Shown here piece after piece: positions 35,558-44,441 of a stretch of DNA of 64,000 bases. Within the stretch, counting starts at the first letter, position 1. Every line of letters begins with the position of its first letter. Position numbers and translations under genes: made by a program. The notes beneath the pieces were generated by a model, which was not told the DNA's origin, ran no database searches, and was given only the letters and a program-made list of their open reading frames with translations. The DNA comes from Butyrivibrio sp. (GTDB lineage Bacteria; Bacillota; Clostridia; Lachnospirales; Lachnospiraceae), in the NCBI GenBank assembly GCA_017446685.1, contig JAFSQI010000035.1, forward strand, positions 1 to 64,000, in the 5' to 3' direction.

Positions 35558-38500
35558 TTATTTTATCAGAACTCCATTTTCGTCAAAGGTGTACTTTACT
35601 CCCCACTTTGTCATAGTTGCCGAAACCACCATATGCCCATCTGCGTTAAAATAGTGCTTACCGTCATCCATCGTTACAAAGCTGCTCTTCACCATTGCTC
35701 CATTTGCCTTGAAATAATAGGTGTATCCATTATCATTTACAAGTGTGTCTTTTGCCTGAATACCATTTTCATAAAAGTAGTAAGTAACTCCCCACTTTGT
35801 CATGAAGCCTGTAGTCATCGTTCCGTCACTCTTGAAATAATAAGTATCTCCATCAATTGTAACGTAATTACTCTTTACCATTGCACCATTTTCCTTAAAG
35901 AAATATGTATTTCCCTTAATGGTGTTAAGGCCTGTCAGCTTCTTTCCATCTGTAGTCACAAAAGAAGTAACTCCCCAACGTGTTACAAACTCGCCCTCAG
36001 GCTCTTTATTTTCAGGATTATATCCAAGGAAGTCATACACATCCTCCTTGCTGGCAAAGCTGTCTGTGCTGCTTGTAACAAAGTAGTTTTTATCGCTTGT
36101 GATGTTTCTGTTGTCTGAAAGCTGTTGACCATTGTTATTATTATTGAAAATGTATGTGAGCGTTCCTGTATTAATTGCTTTTGTAGGAACATCTGCGCTG
36201 TACCAATTTGTTCCTTCTTCTCTTTTCATAACCTTTCCTGGCCAGTTTCCAACAAGGTTATTGTACTCTCCGCTATTTCCGCCATATACATAAAGAGCTA
36301 CATTTTCCCAAGAAGAATCATCTGCATTTTCATTATAAAAATATACTGTAGTATAGCTTACATCTTCACCTGTTGATATCTCTGCAAGAGCCTCTTTCTT
36401 AGTGCCGTACTTCTGATAAGTGATTCCGTTATGCAAAATATATCTATACTTCATATCAGAAATTTTCATATCAGAAGTCTGTTTTCCATTATTTCCGTTA
36501 TTAAAAATAATATTCAGATCATCACCGGCTCCTGCTGGAAGTACAACTTTGTACCAGCCATCCGCCTCCTGTGAAAGTTCCTGCCCCGGCCATTCTCCGA
36601 AGCTTGTTGCCCCCCATGTGTAAACGCAGACCTTATCCCAACCTTCTGTATTATAAAAATATACTGTTGTGAAACTTCCGGATACCCCCAGCTCTTCTTC
36701 TGCAGAGCTCTTATCACTATATCTTTTCACAACCAGCTGATCACCTGAATTCTCAGCATCTACTGCAAAATAAATATCCTTGTCATCAGGTGTGATTCCC
36801 TCAATATTTACTGTCTGTTTACCTTCTCCATTATTAAATATGACACTAAAGTCACTTATCTCGGATTTTGTCTTTACGCTCGCCTTCCACCAACCGGCAC
36901 CTTCATTTTGTGCAGACATACCAGGCCATCCGCCAAAGAGCTGCTCTCCACCATAGAGCCATCCATAAACATTTACAGTATCCCATCCCTCTGTGTTAAA
37001 GAAATATACAGGATAGGTGTGGATTCCGATACCTTTTTCAGCTTCTTCCTTTGAAAAATAGAGTGTAGAATCTTCCGCTGTAACAAAAGTTCCGCTTCCA
37101 TTTCCTATTTCATAAACAGGTGAAACTGCGCTTTTGTCTGCATTCTCGAATACGATAGAAAACTCATCATCAAGTACAGTTACCCAGTACCAGCCATCAT
37201 TGTCATTTATAGAAGCAATTGTCTCATCACTTCCATCTACTCTTGCAACAACGCTGTCCCAGCTCTGTGAATTGTAGAAAGAAACTACAGTACCTGCGCC
37301 TTCTGTTCTGTCAGTCAACACCACTACAGACATTGCGGATACAGCTCCATAGAGAACTCCATCTTTTACAAGAAAAGTGTTATTACTTCCTTCTACCTGA
37401 TCGTAGTAAACGCCATCTTCCAAAACCGTCCCGGCACTAATAGTTGCTGTCTGTGAACTCTCATTTATAATCACAGCTCCCTGAACATCACTTCCCTTTC
37501 TCTCAACCATTATGGTCTGTACATTGCCTCCGGGATTTGAAATGACTTCATCAGCATTCTGCATTTTCTGACGGAAAAGATTGACTGCCTTTACTTCAGG
37601 TGCCTTATAAATGTCGCTTCCAGCCTCTCCAATAAGATTATCACCATATGGATTTTCTGCTGAACTATTATTAGGTCTTGAGAAGAAAAGAGGCGTTCCG
37701 TCTTTTCTTGCTGCAATATAGGCCCAGCCAAGTATTAACTGTTTATCATCAATCGTCTTCCAGCTGCTCTCACTGTCATTCATGTAATTGTCATGTGACT
37801 CAACCCAGGTAACAAGCTTTTCTGTATCTGCTGTATAGGTTCTGTCACCTATCGTTTCATCATAAATCTGATAGTCTGTTATTCGGGAAGCTGTCAGATC
37901 TTTTGACGAAAGAGCTGAGCGAATACTTCCGCCATAATTGCTGGCAGTTGTTCCTCCAATATACTCCTGATAAGAAGCAAGTCTGTCATTTGTTCCCTGA
38001 AGAACTTCTCCATATACAAAAAGCTCATCATAGCTCTTTGTACCAACTTCTTCAGAATACTCATCCAAAGCTTCCTTCATGTTTGGATAAAAACTGTTTC
38101 TGTCCTCATTTCCGGCATAATCACCAGGAACAGGATCATCAGGAAGGGAAATGTGCTTGGCAGTATCTATTCTGAATCCGTCCGCACCAAGATAAACACA
38201 GTCCTTTAAGAATTCATAAAAATACTCCTGAAATTCTATATTCTCAGTATCAACATCAGGAAGTCCGCCCATTTCATAATATGTAAGTTCAAGCCTGTCA
38301 ACATATCCACCTGCAGTCTTACCTGTTGTGTGATAAAGATTCTCCACACCTCCAACAGCTTCTTTTAACGCATCAGAAACATAGTCTGCTGAAACTGTTG
38401 TGTGATTAGGAAGAATATCTACAATAACGGCAATACCATATTCGTCTGCAACATCACACATATGCTTGAACTCGTCGCGACTTCCAAGCTGGTAATTACC

Positions 38501-39298
38501 AATTACCCAATCAGTAGGCTGATAATGGTAATACCACATTCCGTCAGGACCATGGAGATTTTTTCCCGAATCAGTGTCCAGACATTCGTTAATAGGTGAT
38601 GTCTGAACAGCAGTGTAGCCTGCTGCCTTAATATCAGCCATGTTCTCAGCGATTGTATTAAAGCTCCAGCAGAATGCATGGAGAATTGCTCCATCATGCA
38701 CATATTCTTTTGTAATAAGACTGTTATCCGCTGCCTTTTGTTCCCTTGGTGCTGCATTAGATGGAAGCTCAGCCTCTGAAACTGAATATGTACTTGCTCC
38801 GGTTGCTGCTGTAAGACTATATTCATCATCTAATGAGCTGCCAAGTGATGAAGCTTCACTGCTCTCTTTTGAAGAGCCATCGGCTGATGTAAGATTACTG
38901 CTGCTCTCTGCAGATTCATCTAATGATGACGCATTGCTGCTTTTTACCACAGAACTATCCGTTGATGCTGCATCATTGCTGTTTGCCTCAGAACTATCCG
39001 TTGATGACGTATTGCTGCTGGTTGCCACAGAGCCTGCCTGAGCTCCATTTTCCAAAGAACTCTTCAAACCTTGCTCAATATCCACCTGTCCCGATGCAGT
39101 AGCCGCAGATACCTCACCGTCATCTGCTGAAGCCTTTGAAGCAGCAGCCTCGCTTTCTTCTGCAGCACTTACCGTAATGCCTGCATTATCAGCTTCTTTT
39201 GCAAATACATTGGAAACGTTTCCGAAAGAACTCAAAAAAAGAGACAGACCAAGAGTGGCTGCCATGACATTCTTTCCCCTCATTTTCCCCTTTTTCAT
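35558..39298 (-). CDS. Large secreted alpha-amylase (GH13) with CBM26-like modules and glucan-binding repeats
   Basis: 1246 residues. The order is: signal peptide (to about 34); a Ser/Asn/Asp-rich linker (about 50-185); a GH13 catalytic domain (about 195-660) with nucleophile Asp in GFRIDTAKH (about 377), acid/base Glu in VYGEVLQ (about 428) and SHDNYM (about 501). Then come four CBM26-like starch-binding modules starting near 671, 761, 879 and 984, each opening with a FYN-x-W-type strand, and finally choline/glucan-binding-type repeats (about 1104-1246, YYFKSDGTM, YYFKANGAM). It should degrade starch outside while held at the wall or on polysaccharide. The promoter with an operator-like palindrome and a cre-like box lies upstream. 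Confidence 0.95.
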   Translation of the reverse strand: MKKGKMRGKNVMAATLGLSLFLSSFGNVSNVFAKEADNAGITVSAAEESEAAASKASADDGEVSAATASGQVDIEQGLKSSLENGAQAGSVATSSNTSSTDSSEANSNDAASTDSSVVKSSNASSLDESAESSSNLTSADGSSKESSEASSLGSSLDDEYSLTAATGASTYSVSEAELPSNAAPREQKAADNSLITKEYVHDGAILHAFCWSFNTIAENMADIKAAGYTAVQTSPINECLDTDSGKNLHGPDGMWYYHYQPTDWVIGNYQLGSRDEFKHMCDVADEYGIAVIVDILPNHTTVSADYVSDALKEAVGGVENLYHTTGKTAGGYVDRLELTYYEMGGLPDVDTENIEFQEYFYEFLKDCVYLGADGFRIDTAKHISLPDDPVPGDYAGNEDRNSFYPNMKEALDEYSEEVGTKSYDELFVYGEVLQGTNDRLASYQEYIGGTTASNYGGSIRSALSSKDLTASRITDYQIYDETIGDRTYTADTEKLVTWVESHDNYMNDSESSWKTIDDKQLILGWAYIAARKDGTPLFFSRPNNSSAENPYGDNLIGEAGSDIYKAPEVKAVNLFRQKMQNADEVISNPGGNVQTIMVERKGSDVQGAVIINESSQTATISAGTVLEDGVYYDQVEGSNNTFLVKDGVLYGAVSAMSVVVLTDRTEGAGTVVSFYNSQSWDSVVARVDGSDETIASINDNDGWYWVTVLDDEFSIVFENADKSAVSPVYEIGNGSGTFVTAEDSTLYFSKEEAEKGIGIHTYPVYFFNTEGWDTVNVYGWLYGGEQLFGGWPGMSAQNEGAGWWKASVKTKSEISDFSVIFNNGEGKQTVNIEGITPDDKDIYFAVDAENSGDQLVVKRYSDKSSAEEELGVSGSFTTVYFYNTEGWDKVCVYTWGATSFGEWPGQELSQEADGWYKVVLPAGAGDDLNIIFNNGNNGKQTSDMKISDMKYRYILHNGITYQKYGTKKEALAEISTGEDVSYTTVYFYNENADDSSWENVALYVYGGNSGEYNNLVGNWPGKVMKREEGTNWYSADVPTKAINTGTLTYIFNNNNNGQQLSDNRNITSDKNYFVTSSTDSFASKEDVYDFLGYNPENKEPEGEFVTRWGVTSFVTTDGKKLTGLNTIKGNTYFFKENGAMVKSNYVTIDGDTYYFKSDGTMTTGFMTKWGVTYYFYENGIQAKDTLVNDNGYTYYFKANGAMVKSSFVTMDDGKHYFNADGHMVVSATMTKWGVKYTFDENGVLIK

Positions 39299-39397
39299 AT
39301 TACCTCCAACTCCTTGTTTTCTGCGGCATTTGAGATTATCTGCTCAAATGCCTTGATTTTTTGTTGCTACACTTGTTACCATAATTACACATTTCAC

Positions 39398-39411
39398 GTT
39401 AACCGATTAAC
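39398..39411. promoter_or_regulatory. Operator-like palindrome downstream of the amylase promoter
   Basis: GTTAA-CCGA-TTAAC is a perfect inverted repeat just after the predicted transcription start. A similar site, TTACCGGTAA, sits at the same place in the malQ promoter (60155-60164), pointing to a shared LacI-family repressor. Confidence 0.55.
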
Positions 39412-39422
39412 TTACTAATAAG

Positions 39423-39452
39423 ATTATAGTTAAATGCCTTATTTTATGTCAA
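39423..39452 (-). promoter_or_regulatory. Amylase promoter
   Basis: Minus strand TTGACA (39447-39452), an 18-bp spacer and TATAAT (39423-39428). Predicted start near 39416, giving a leader of about 118 nt. Confidence 0.8.
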
Positions 39453-39470
39453 TTGTACATGTTTATAGTT

Positions 39471-39487
39471 TTTCGGAAACGTTTTTG
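39471..39487. promoter_or_regulatory. cre-like box upstream of the amylase promoter
   Basis: The centre AAACGTTT (39477-39484) with flanking GG matches a catabolite-control box only partly. The core GGAAACGTT is shared with the better cre at malQ (60159-60173). Confidence 0.35.
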
Positions 39488-39529
39488 GTAAAAATGCACC
39501 AAAGCAGTGAATAAAGCATGATGCTTGCT

Positions 39530-40177
39530 TCATTCTATCTCAAGACTGTCAGGATTAACCCTGCATTTTAAAAATAATATCTCTACCCCCGCCTCTTTTG
39601 CCTCGTAAAAAGCTTTCGCAAACTCAGGATCAGTATCAGCATTTGGTCTGACTTCACTGATTCCTTCTCCCTGTATCACAAAGCCAACCATAGCATGATA
39701 CCCCTGTTTTAGTGCACCTGTAAGCTCTCTTAGGTGCTTTGTACCACGCTCTGTAGGCGCATCAGGAAAATAGCCAACACCATCCCTAAACAAAGTACAT
39801 CCCTTCACTTCCAGTAGGAACTTTACTTCGTCTTTTTCCATATAAAAATCAATACGGGAATTACCGAACCTGTACTCCGGATAAACGTTTGTATAATCCT
39901 GTTTTAAAAGCCATTCCTTCACAACTACGTTAGGAGCCTGCGAATCTATATTAACTATCTTCCCATTGTGTTCTACTGCCACAAGATCGTAAGGTGTCTT
40001 TCTGTCGGGATTGTCAGCTTTCTCAAGATATACAACACTTCCAGGCAAAAGAAGCTCGCTACACCTTCCGGTATTCTTCACATGAACCTTTATCTCTTCA
40101 TCATTTATGCGAACTATCGCAATAAACCTGTTAGGACGTGATATAAATTCTGCCTTATAAATATTCTTATACTTCAT
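39530..40177 (-). CDS. sfsA: SfsA family protein (sugar fermentation stimulation / nuclease)
   Basis: 215 residues. It opens with an OB-like region (FIAIVRINDEEIKVHVKNTGR) and continues into a PD-(D/E)xK-like nuclease core (RIDFYMEKDEVKFLLEVKGCTL), with FPDAPTERGTKHLREL typical of SfsA. The family was named for a maltose-metabolism phenotype in E. coli, and members bind or cut nucleic acid; the true role is unsettled. It follows the CheY-like gene by 3 nt, so the two are co-transcribed. Confidence 0.93.
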   Translation of the reverse strand: MKYKNIYKAEFISRPNRFIAIVRINDEEIKVHVKNTGRCSELLLPGSVVYLEKADNPDRKTPYDLVAVEHNGKIVNIDSQAPNVVVKEWLLKQDYTNVYPEYRFGNSRIDFYMEKDEVKFLLEVKGCTLFRDGVGYFPDAPTERGTKHLRELTGALKQGYHAMVGFVIQGEGISEVRPNADTDPEFAKAFYEAKEAGVEILFLKCRVNPDSLEIE

Positions 40178-40180
40178 TTT

Positions 40181-40534
40181 TCAGATTCTATTAATTGCAT
40201 CTACAATATCTGTGTTATTAAATGGTTTCGACAAAAAATGAACCGCCCCCAGTTCCTTTGCCATATTCTTTTTTTCATCCTGACCCGCAGCAGTTATCAA
40301 AACAACTTTTGCACCTTCATCATACTCTTTTATCAATTTGAGTGCTTCCATGCCGTTCATCTCGGGCATGGTGATATCCATGGTCACAACATCCGGAGAT
40401 AACTTCTTGTACTGCTCATAGCCTTCCCTGCCGTTTACCGCTTCACCAATTACCTCAAACCCTTCCGTTTCAAGAAGTTTTCTTAACATTTTGCGTGAAA
40501 CTGACGAATCATCTACTATAAGTATTTTTTTCAT
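40181..40534 (-). CDS. Single-domain CheY-like response regulator
   Basis: 117 residues, a receiver domain only. The acidic pair D8-D9, phosphoacceptor D53 in TMDITMPEMNG, Thr in VVLITAAG and Lys in FLSKPF are all present. Without an output domain it would act by protein contact, for example in chemotaxis or as a phosphate shuttle. No kinase is nearby; the next gene in the operon is sfsA. GGAGGG precedes ATG 40534. Confidence 0.93.
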   Translation of the reverse strand: MKKILIVDDSSVSRKMLRKLLETEGFEVIGEAVNGREGYEQYKKLSPDVVTMDITMPEMNGMEALKLIKEYDEGAKVVLITAAGQDEKKNMAKELGAVHFLSKPFNNTDIVDAINRI

Positions 40535-40609
40535 GGTAGCCCTCCAATACGATATTTAAATAATATCTTATCTTTTTATTGCATCGCTATATAATCTATA
40601 TTTATCGCC

Positions 40610-40659
40610 AAAAAGCCTTCCGCTCGATATATTAATTCTAATCGACCGAAAGGCTTTTT
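40610..40659. terminator. Bidirectional-type terminator between pectate lyase and cheY-like genes
   Basis: AAAAAGCCTT (40610-40619) pairs exactly with AAGGCTTTTT (40650-40659), with an inner TCGA/TCGA pairing. On the minus strand it ends in TTTTTGGCG, after the pectate lyase gene. Confidence 0.8.
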
Positions 40660-40674
40660 ACAATCGTTAAATTA

Positions 40675-40702
40675 AGGCAGCACCTGTACTCAGATGCTGC
40701 CT
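40675..40702 (-). terminator. Second hairpin after the pectate lyase gene
   Basis: AGGCAGCA (40675-40682) pairs exactly with TGCTGCCT (40695-40702). The following T-run is weak, so it probably assists the stronger hairpin at 40610-40659. Confidence 0.55.
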
Positions 40703-40753
40703 GTTGTGTCATGCCCAAGGAGATAATTTTACGAATCAAAAGATTTTATTTAT

Positions 40754-42277
40754 TCAAAAACCTACACAAGTTCCTTTAAGTGTTGCACCCTTTATGTTGT
40801 TCTTCCCATTCTTTGAAGTACAATCCTGTATAATAGCCGTTCCAAAAGTTACTTTCTTACCAAGTGCCGAAGGTGTTCCTTCCTTTGGCCAGTTAAAGTT
40901 ATACTTCTTATTGCTGTCAGCAGTACATTTCTTCATTGTAACAACGCCGCTCTGATTGTTGCGGTCAAATCCGCTGGCATAGTTACCAACTGCAGAACAG
41001 CCTTCAAGCACATGATTCAATGGATCAAGATGTGCTGCAACACCCGGAGTTTTATTGTCTACTCCGCCAAGCTTAAAACCGTTTCCGTCTCCATAAATTC
41101 CATCACAATATCCATTATAATTTGCTTTACAGTTCTTAAAAGTAACTGCGCCATGTGCTGCATAAAGATCCCAACCGTCATCACTGTTATATTCTGCAAC
41201 ACATCCTTCAAAATAGTTACCGGTTCCTGAATGAAGTTTACATGCAAATCCGTCTGCATTTTCTCCTTTATGATCGGCATTGTGGTGAGAGTAGCAGCTA
41301 TAGAACTTGTTGTTTGAACCGCCATTACTTATTTGGAAGCCTGCATCCTTATTGTAACAGCAGGTAACATTTGTAAATGTATTGTTGCTTCCTTCAACAT
41401 ATATTCCGTTATCTGCTGCATTTTTTACAGTAAAGTTGGAGAGATTGCTTCCACTTCCGTTAACTGTAATTCCTCTGCCTGAACTTCCGCTTGTGGAAGA
41501 AAAATCTATAGTCGCATTGTTTTTTCCCGTGATATGAACGCCACTTGGAAGGCTTACAGCACCGCTTTTTACTGTTCCATCGATAACTATAGTTGTCCCT
41601 TTGGAAGCTTTACTGATTGCTGACGAAAGAGATGTTCCTCCATTTTTTACTGTTATAGCGTTACCACTTGTATTCCCTGATGAACCTGAACTTGATGAAT
41701 TGTTATTAGATGAACCTGAAGAACCGCTGCATGCCTCAAACTTAAACTGCTGACATGCAAGTCCGTTATATTCCCAGGTTGAAATATTTCCACCTGCAGA
41801 TGTTGACCAGTTATATACATCTACTGCCTGTTTATTGCCGCTGCACTTTGTCTGAAGTGAGACAACACCGCTTGAAATACTAACAACCTTAAATGTCTGT
41901 GAATCCTTGCCATTTGCAGGCCAGATCTGAATGTTTGTACCGTTAGCAGCTTTTCCGCCATCTACATCAAGCATACGTCCTCCGGCCATACCATTCTGAA
42001 TAGTAATATAGTTGCTCCCCTGATTTTTTACATACCATTTCTGACAGGCATATCCATTACCTGTCCACTGCTGAACATTTGCCCCGTTTACATCCTCACC
42101 GTTTTTCACATCAAGATATAACTGACTATTGATATTCTTGATGTAATACCATCCATCTGAGATGATATTTGACGCTGCTTCTACCTTTGTAGCAGTTTGT
42201 ACTACACATGAAGCAGATGCTATCACAGCAACTGTAGTGATAGCAATGACAACTTTCTTCACCCATTTTTTTAACAT
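40754..42277 (-). CDS. Secreted PL9 pectate lyase with N-terminal ricin-type (CBM13-like) domain
   Basis: 507 residues from ATG 42277, chosen because GGGAGGA stands 7 nt upstream and a normal signal peptide (MLKKWVKKVVIAITTVAV) follows; a frame extending to 42376 has neither. After cleavage near VEA, a beta-trefoil lectin domain carries QQW, QIW and QKW/QQF-type repeats. A Ser/Gly/Asn linker leads to a right-handed beta-helix with repeated N-x-F/FxNC rungs, ENADGFACKL and GDGNGFKLGG, as in PL9 enzymes. It would cleave polygalacturonate by Ca-dependent beta-elimination outside the cell. Its promoter carries a consensus cre site. Confidence 0.9.
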   Translation of the reverse strand: MLKKWVKKVVIAITTVAVIASASCVVQTATKVEAASNIISDGWYYIKNINSQLYLDVKNGEDVNGANVQQWTGNGYACQKWYVKNQGSNYITIQNGMAGGRMLDVDGGKAANGTNIQIWPANGKDSQTFKVVSISSGVVSLQTKCSGNKQAVDVYNWSTSAGGNISTWEYNGLACQQFKFEACSGSSGSSNNNSSSSGSSGNTSGNAITVKNGGTSLSSAISKASKGTTIVIDGTVKSGAVSLPSGVHITGKNNATIDFSSTSGSSGRGITVNGSGSNLSNFTVKNAADNGIYVEGSNNTFTNVTCCYNKDAGFQISNGGSNNKFYSCYSHHNADHKGENADGFACKLHSGTGNYFEGCVAEYNSDDGWDLYAAHGAVTFKNCKANYNGYCDGIYGDGNGFKLGGVDNKTPGVAAHLDPLNHVLEGCSAVGNYASGFDRNNQSGVVTMKKCTADSNKKYNFNWPKEGTPSALGKKVTFGTAIIQDCTSKNGKNNIKGATLKGTCVGF

Positions 42278-42353
42278 TCTGAGTCCTCCCAATTTTCTGT
42301 TTTTATGCCTCCCCAAGCATCGTAACCTACACCGGTTCCTAAAACACGAAAAA

Positions 42354-42383
42354 ATCATAACATACAGACTCAGCAAATGTAAA
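42354..42383 (-). promoter_or_regulatory. Pectate lyase promoter
   Basis: Minus strand TTTACA (42378-42383), an 18-bp spacer and TATGAT (42354-42359) with extended TGT. The -35 box lies inside the cre site. Confidence 0.6.
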
Positions 42384-42391
42384 CGCTTACA
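42377..42391. promoter_or_regulatory. cre site (CcpA-type) over the pectate lyase -35 box
   Basis: ATGTAAACGCTTACA matches the catabolite responsive element consensus WTGNAANCGNWNNCW at every fixed position. Binding here would block RNA polymerase, so carbon catabolite repression is expected. Confidence 0.75.
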
Positions 42392-42570
42392 TCCACTTAA
42401 AACTTAATGAATTTTGCATCAATTAATTGTATATATTTACAAATATATGTATCGACCAACAAAATTTTTTATATGCCGCTAAAACACAATTGCCTAATTA
42501 ACATCCATATTAAATAAGCCAGCACATTTTTCTGTAATATTTTTTTAGAAAGTCATATCAAACTTTCACC

Positions 42571-43347
42571 TCAAATAACTCCCAAATGTCTTAGTGCGTT
42601 ACTGATTCCGTTTTCGTATAGACCTGTACTAACAAAATCCGCATACTCTTTTATCTCATCTGTTGCGCCTCCCATAGCTACTCCTGTTCCGGCTGTAATC
42701 AGCATTTCCTTATCATTAACACTGTCGCCAAACGCAATGGTGTTCTCAACTTTTTCGCCTAATAAACTGCAGACTTCCTCAATTCCTATGCCTTTGTTGT
42801 ATCCTTTAGGAACCATTTCGAGAACTGACTCATTATGAATAATAAAATCATACATTTTTTCAAGTTCTGAAATACAGCTCTTTGTGTCACAGTCTTTAGT
42901 AAGGCAAGACATCTTATTTATTGTCCAATTTCCCCAATTTTCAGAAACTCCAAGTAATCTGTCCCCCATCTCTCTCATGACCTTCTCTCCATAGACATCA
43001 CCCATAAAATCAGCTTCATCCATATAAAGATAATCAGGTCCTTCAAGAATTGGTTTAAATCCATACCTCCTTATGGTCTCAAGGGTAAGGATTCCATCTT
43101 CCTTATTTATTAGCCTATTGTATACAATCCTCCCATCATACTCTATCATGCAACCGCAGGAAGAAACTATTCCGTCAAAACCTATGCCCAATAAATCTTT
43201 GTTGTAAATAAAAGCCCTGGATCTTCCTGAATTAATAAAGCATTTATGCCCGTTTGCTCTTGCTGCTCTTATTCCTGCTATTGTACTCTCAGGAATATAA
43301 TTTTTATTATCCCAAATTGTGCCATCTATATCGAAAAAAAGAATCAT
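42571..43347 (-). CDS. HAD-superfamily hydrolase, Cof-type (IIB)
   Basis: 258 residues. Motif I FFDIDGTIWD (residues 4-13), a C2b cap domain in the middle, and the late motif IAFGDSVNDKEML are present. Cof-type enzymes dephosphorylate sugar phosphates and related metabolites; substrate not predictable. It is a stand-alone gene with 100 bp on the upstream side that includes the terminator of the sugar transferase gene. Confidence 0.93.
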   Translation of the reverse strand: MILFFDIDGTIWDNKNYIPESTIAGIRAARANGHKCFINSGRSRAFIYNKDLLGIGFDGIVSSCGCMIEYDGRIVYNRLINKEDGILTLETIRRYGFKPILEGPDYLYMDEADFMGDVYGEKVMREMGDRLLGVSENWGNWTINKMSCLTKDCDTKSCISELEKMYDFIIHNESVLEMVPKGYNKGIGIEEVCSLLGEKVENTIAFGDSVNDKEMLITAGTGVAMGGATDEIKEYADFVSTGLYENGISNALRHLGVI

Positions 43348-43412
43348 TACTTCACCACCATTTTTTTCAGTTATTATACTTTAAAAAGTAAAATAAATTC
43401 CATAGGCAAAAA

Positions 43413-43440
43413 GTAAGCGGCAGAAATTTCTGCCGCCTAC
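43413..43440 (-). terminator. Terminator after the sugar transferase gene
   Basis: A 20-bp perfect palindrome GCGGCAGAAATTTCTGCCGC (43417-43436), extended by AGTA/TACT outside. On the minus strand TTACTTTTTGCC follows. Confidence 0.8.
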
Positions 43441-43448
43441 TATAGTTT

Positions 43449-44150
43449 TCAATATGCACCATCTGATTCAAATACAACCGGAATGGTTTTTAAAATTAGT
43501 TTTATATCTGTAGTGATGCTCATATCCTTTATGTATTTAAGATCGAGTTCTACCCACTCATCCCATTTGATATTCGCACGTCCACCAACCTGCCAGTAAC
43601 AGGTAAGTCCGGGTTTAACGATGAGGCGCTGCTTCTCATAAGCATTGCACTCCTGCATCTGATTTAAAAGAATAGGTCTGGGACCAACTATGCTCATATC
43701 GCCCTTTATTATATTTAAGAGCTGTGGAAGTTCATCAATTGAATATTTCCTGATAAATTTTCCAACTTTAGTAACTCTTGGATCATCTTTTATCTTAAAA
43801 GCATGTCCTGTCTGCTCATTTTGTGCCTGCATGCGCTGAAACTGCGATTCAGCATTTTTGTACATACTTCTGAATTTATAAATTTTAAAAGGCTTCATAT
43901 CTTTTCCGGCTCTTATCTGTGTAAAGAAAACCGGTCCACCATCTTCTAATATGATTGCCAAAGATGTAAGCAAAAAAATCGGTGACAATACGATCAAGGC
44001 AAGACTTGAAGCTACAATATCAAAAGCTCTCTTAGTCCACTTATAGATATTGGTCTTGTGATCATATACCTCCTGGTAAATCAGAGAAATAATTTTGTTC
44101 TTGGCATTTTCAAGTACAACTTCCTCTCGCTTAACTGCCGTATCGCTCAT
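43449..44150 (-). CDS. Polyprenyl-phosphate sugar-phosphotransferase (monotopic PGT)
   Basis: 233 residues, the short catalytic form. One hydrophobic re-entrant helix (about 45-68, SSLALIVLSPIFLLTSLAI) is followed by the conserved PGT core: FRSMY, the DDPRVTKVGKFIRKYSIDEL block, NIIKGDMSIVGPRP and a C-terminal LTCYWQVGGR region. It moves a hexose 1-phosphate from a nucleotide sugar onto a lipid carrier, starting synthesis of a surface polysaccharide. No glycosyltransferase cluster lies beside it. GGGGAAGGAG precedes ATG 44150. The 291-bp gap upstream (44151-44441) is AT-rich with no gene or convincing promoter. Confidence 0.93.
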   Translation of the reverse strand: MSDTAVKREEVVLENAKNKIISLIYQEVYDHKTNIYKWTKRAFDIVASSLALIVLSPIFLLTSLAIILEDGGPVFFTQIRAGKDMKPFKIYKFRSMYKNAESQFQRMQAQNEQTGHAFKIKDDPRVTKVGKFIRKYSIDELPQLLNIIKGDMSIVGPRPILLNQMQECNAYEKQRLIVKPGLTCYWQVGGRANIKWDEWVELDLKYIKDMSITTDIKLILKTIPVVFESDGAY

Positions 44151-44441
44151 GCTTGTCTCCTTCCCCTCATTATCAGATTACTGATTCATCTAAAAGCTGC
44201 ATCTTTTATGTACAGGCAACTATATTGCTTTAGATTTTCGAGGTTACATGTTCGCTATGATTTGTAGCAATTATCACATCTATTATGTATTTCGGACTAA
44301 AAGTAAAAAAGTTTAATATCAAAATTACGTTTTGTTATTATCCAATATTTCATTTTAGTGACGTGTATTAATTTTATCATAAAACCAAAGCGGGCGATTA
44401 TTTTCTCGGCAGTTTTTATACATCTTTTAGTTTATTTAATT

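Noticed and set aside
35498..36118. 206-codon frame opposite the amylase C-terminus
   Set aside because: It mirrors the repeats of the amylase gene; Cys/Ile-rich translation without a start site or family match.
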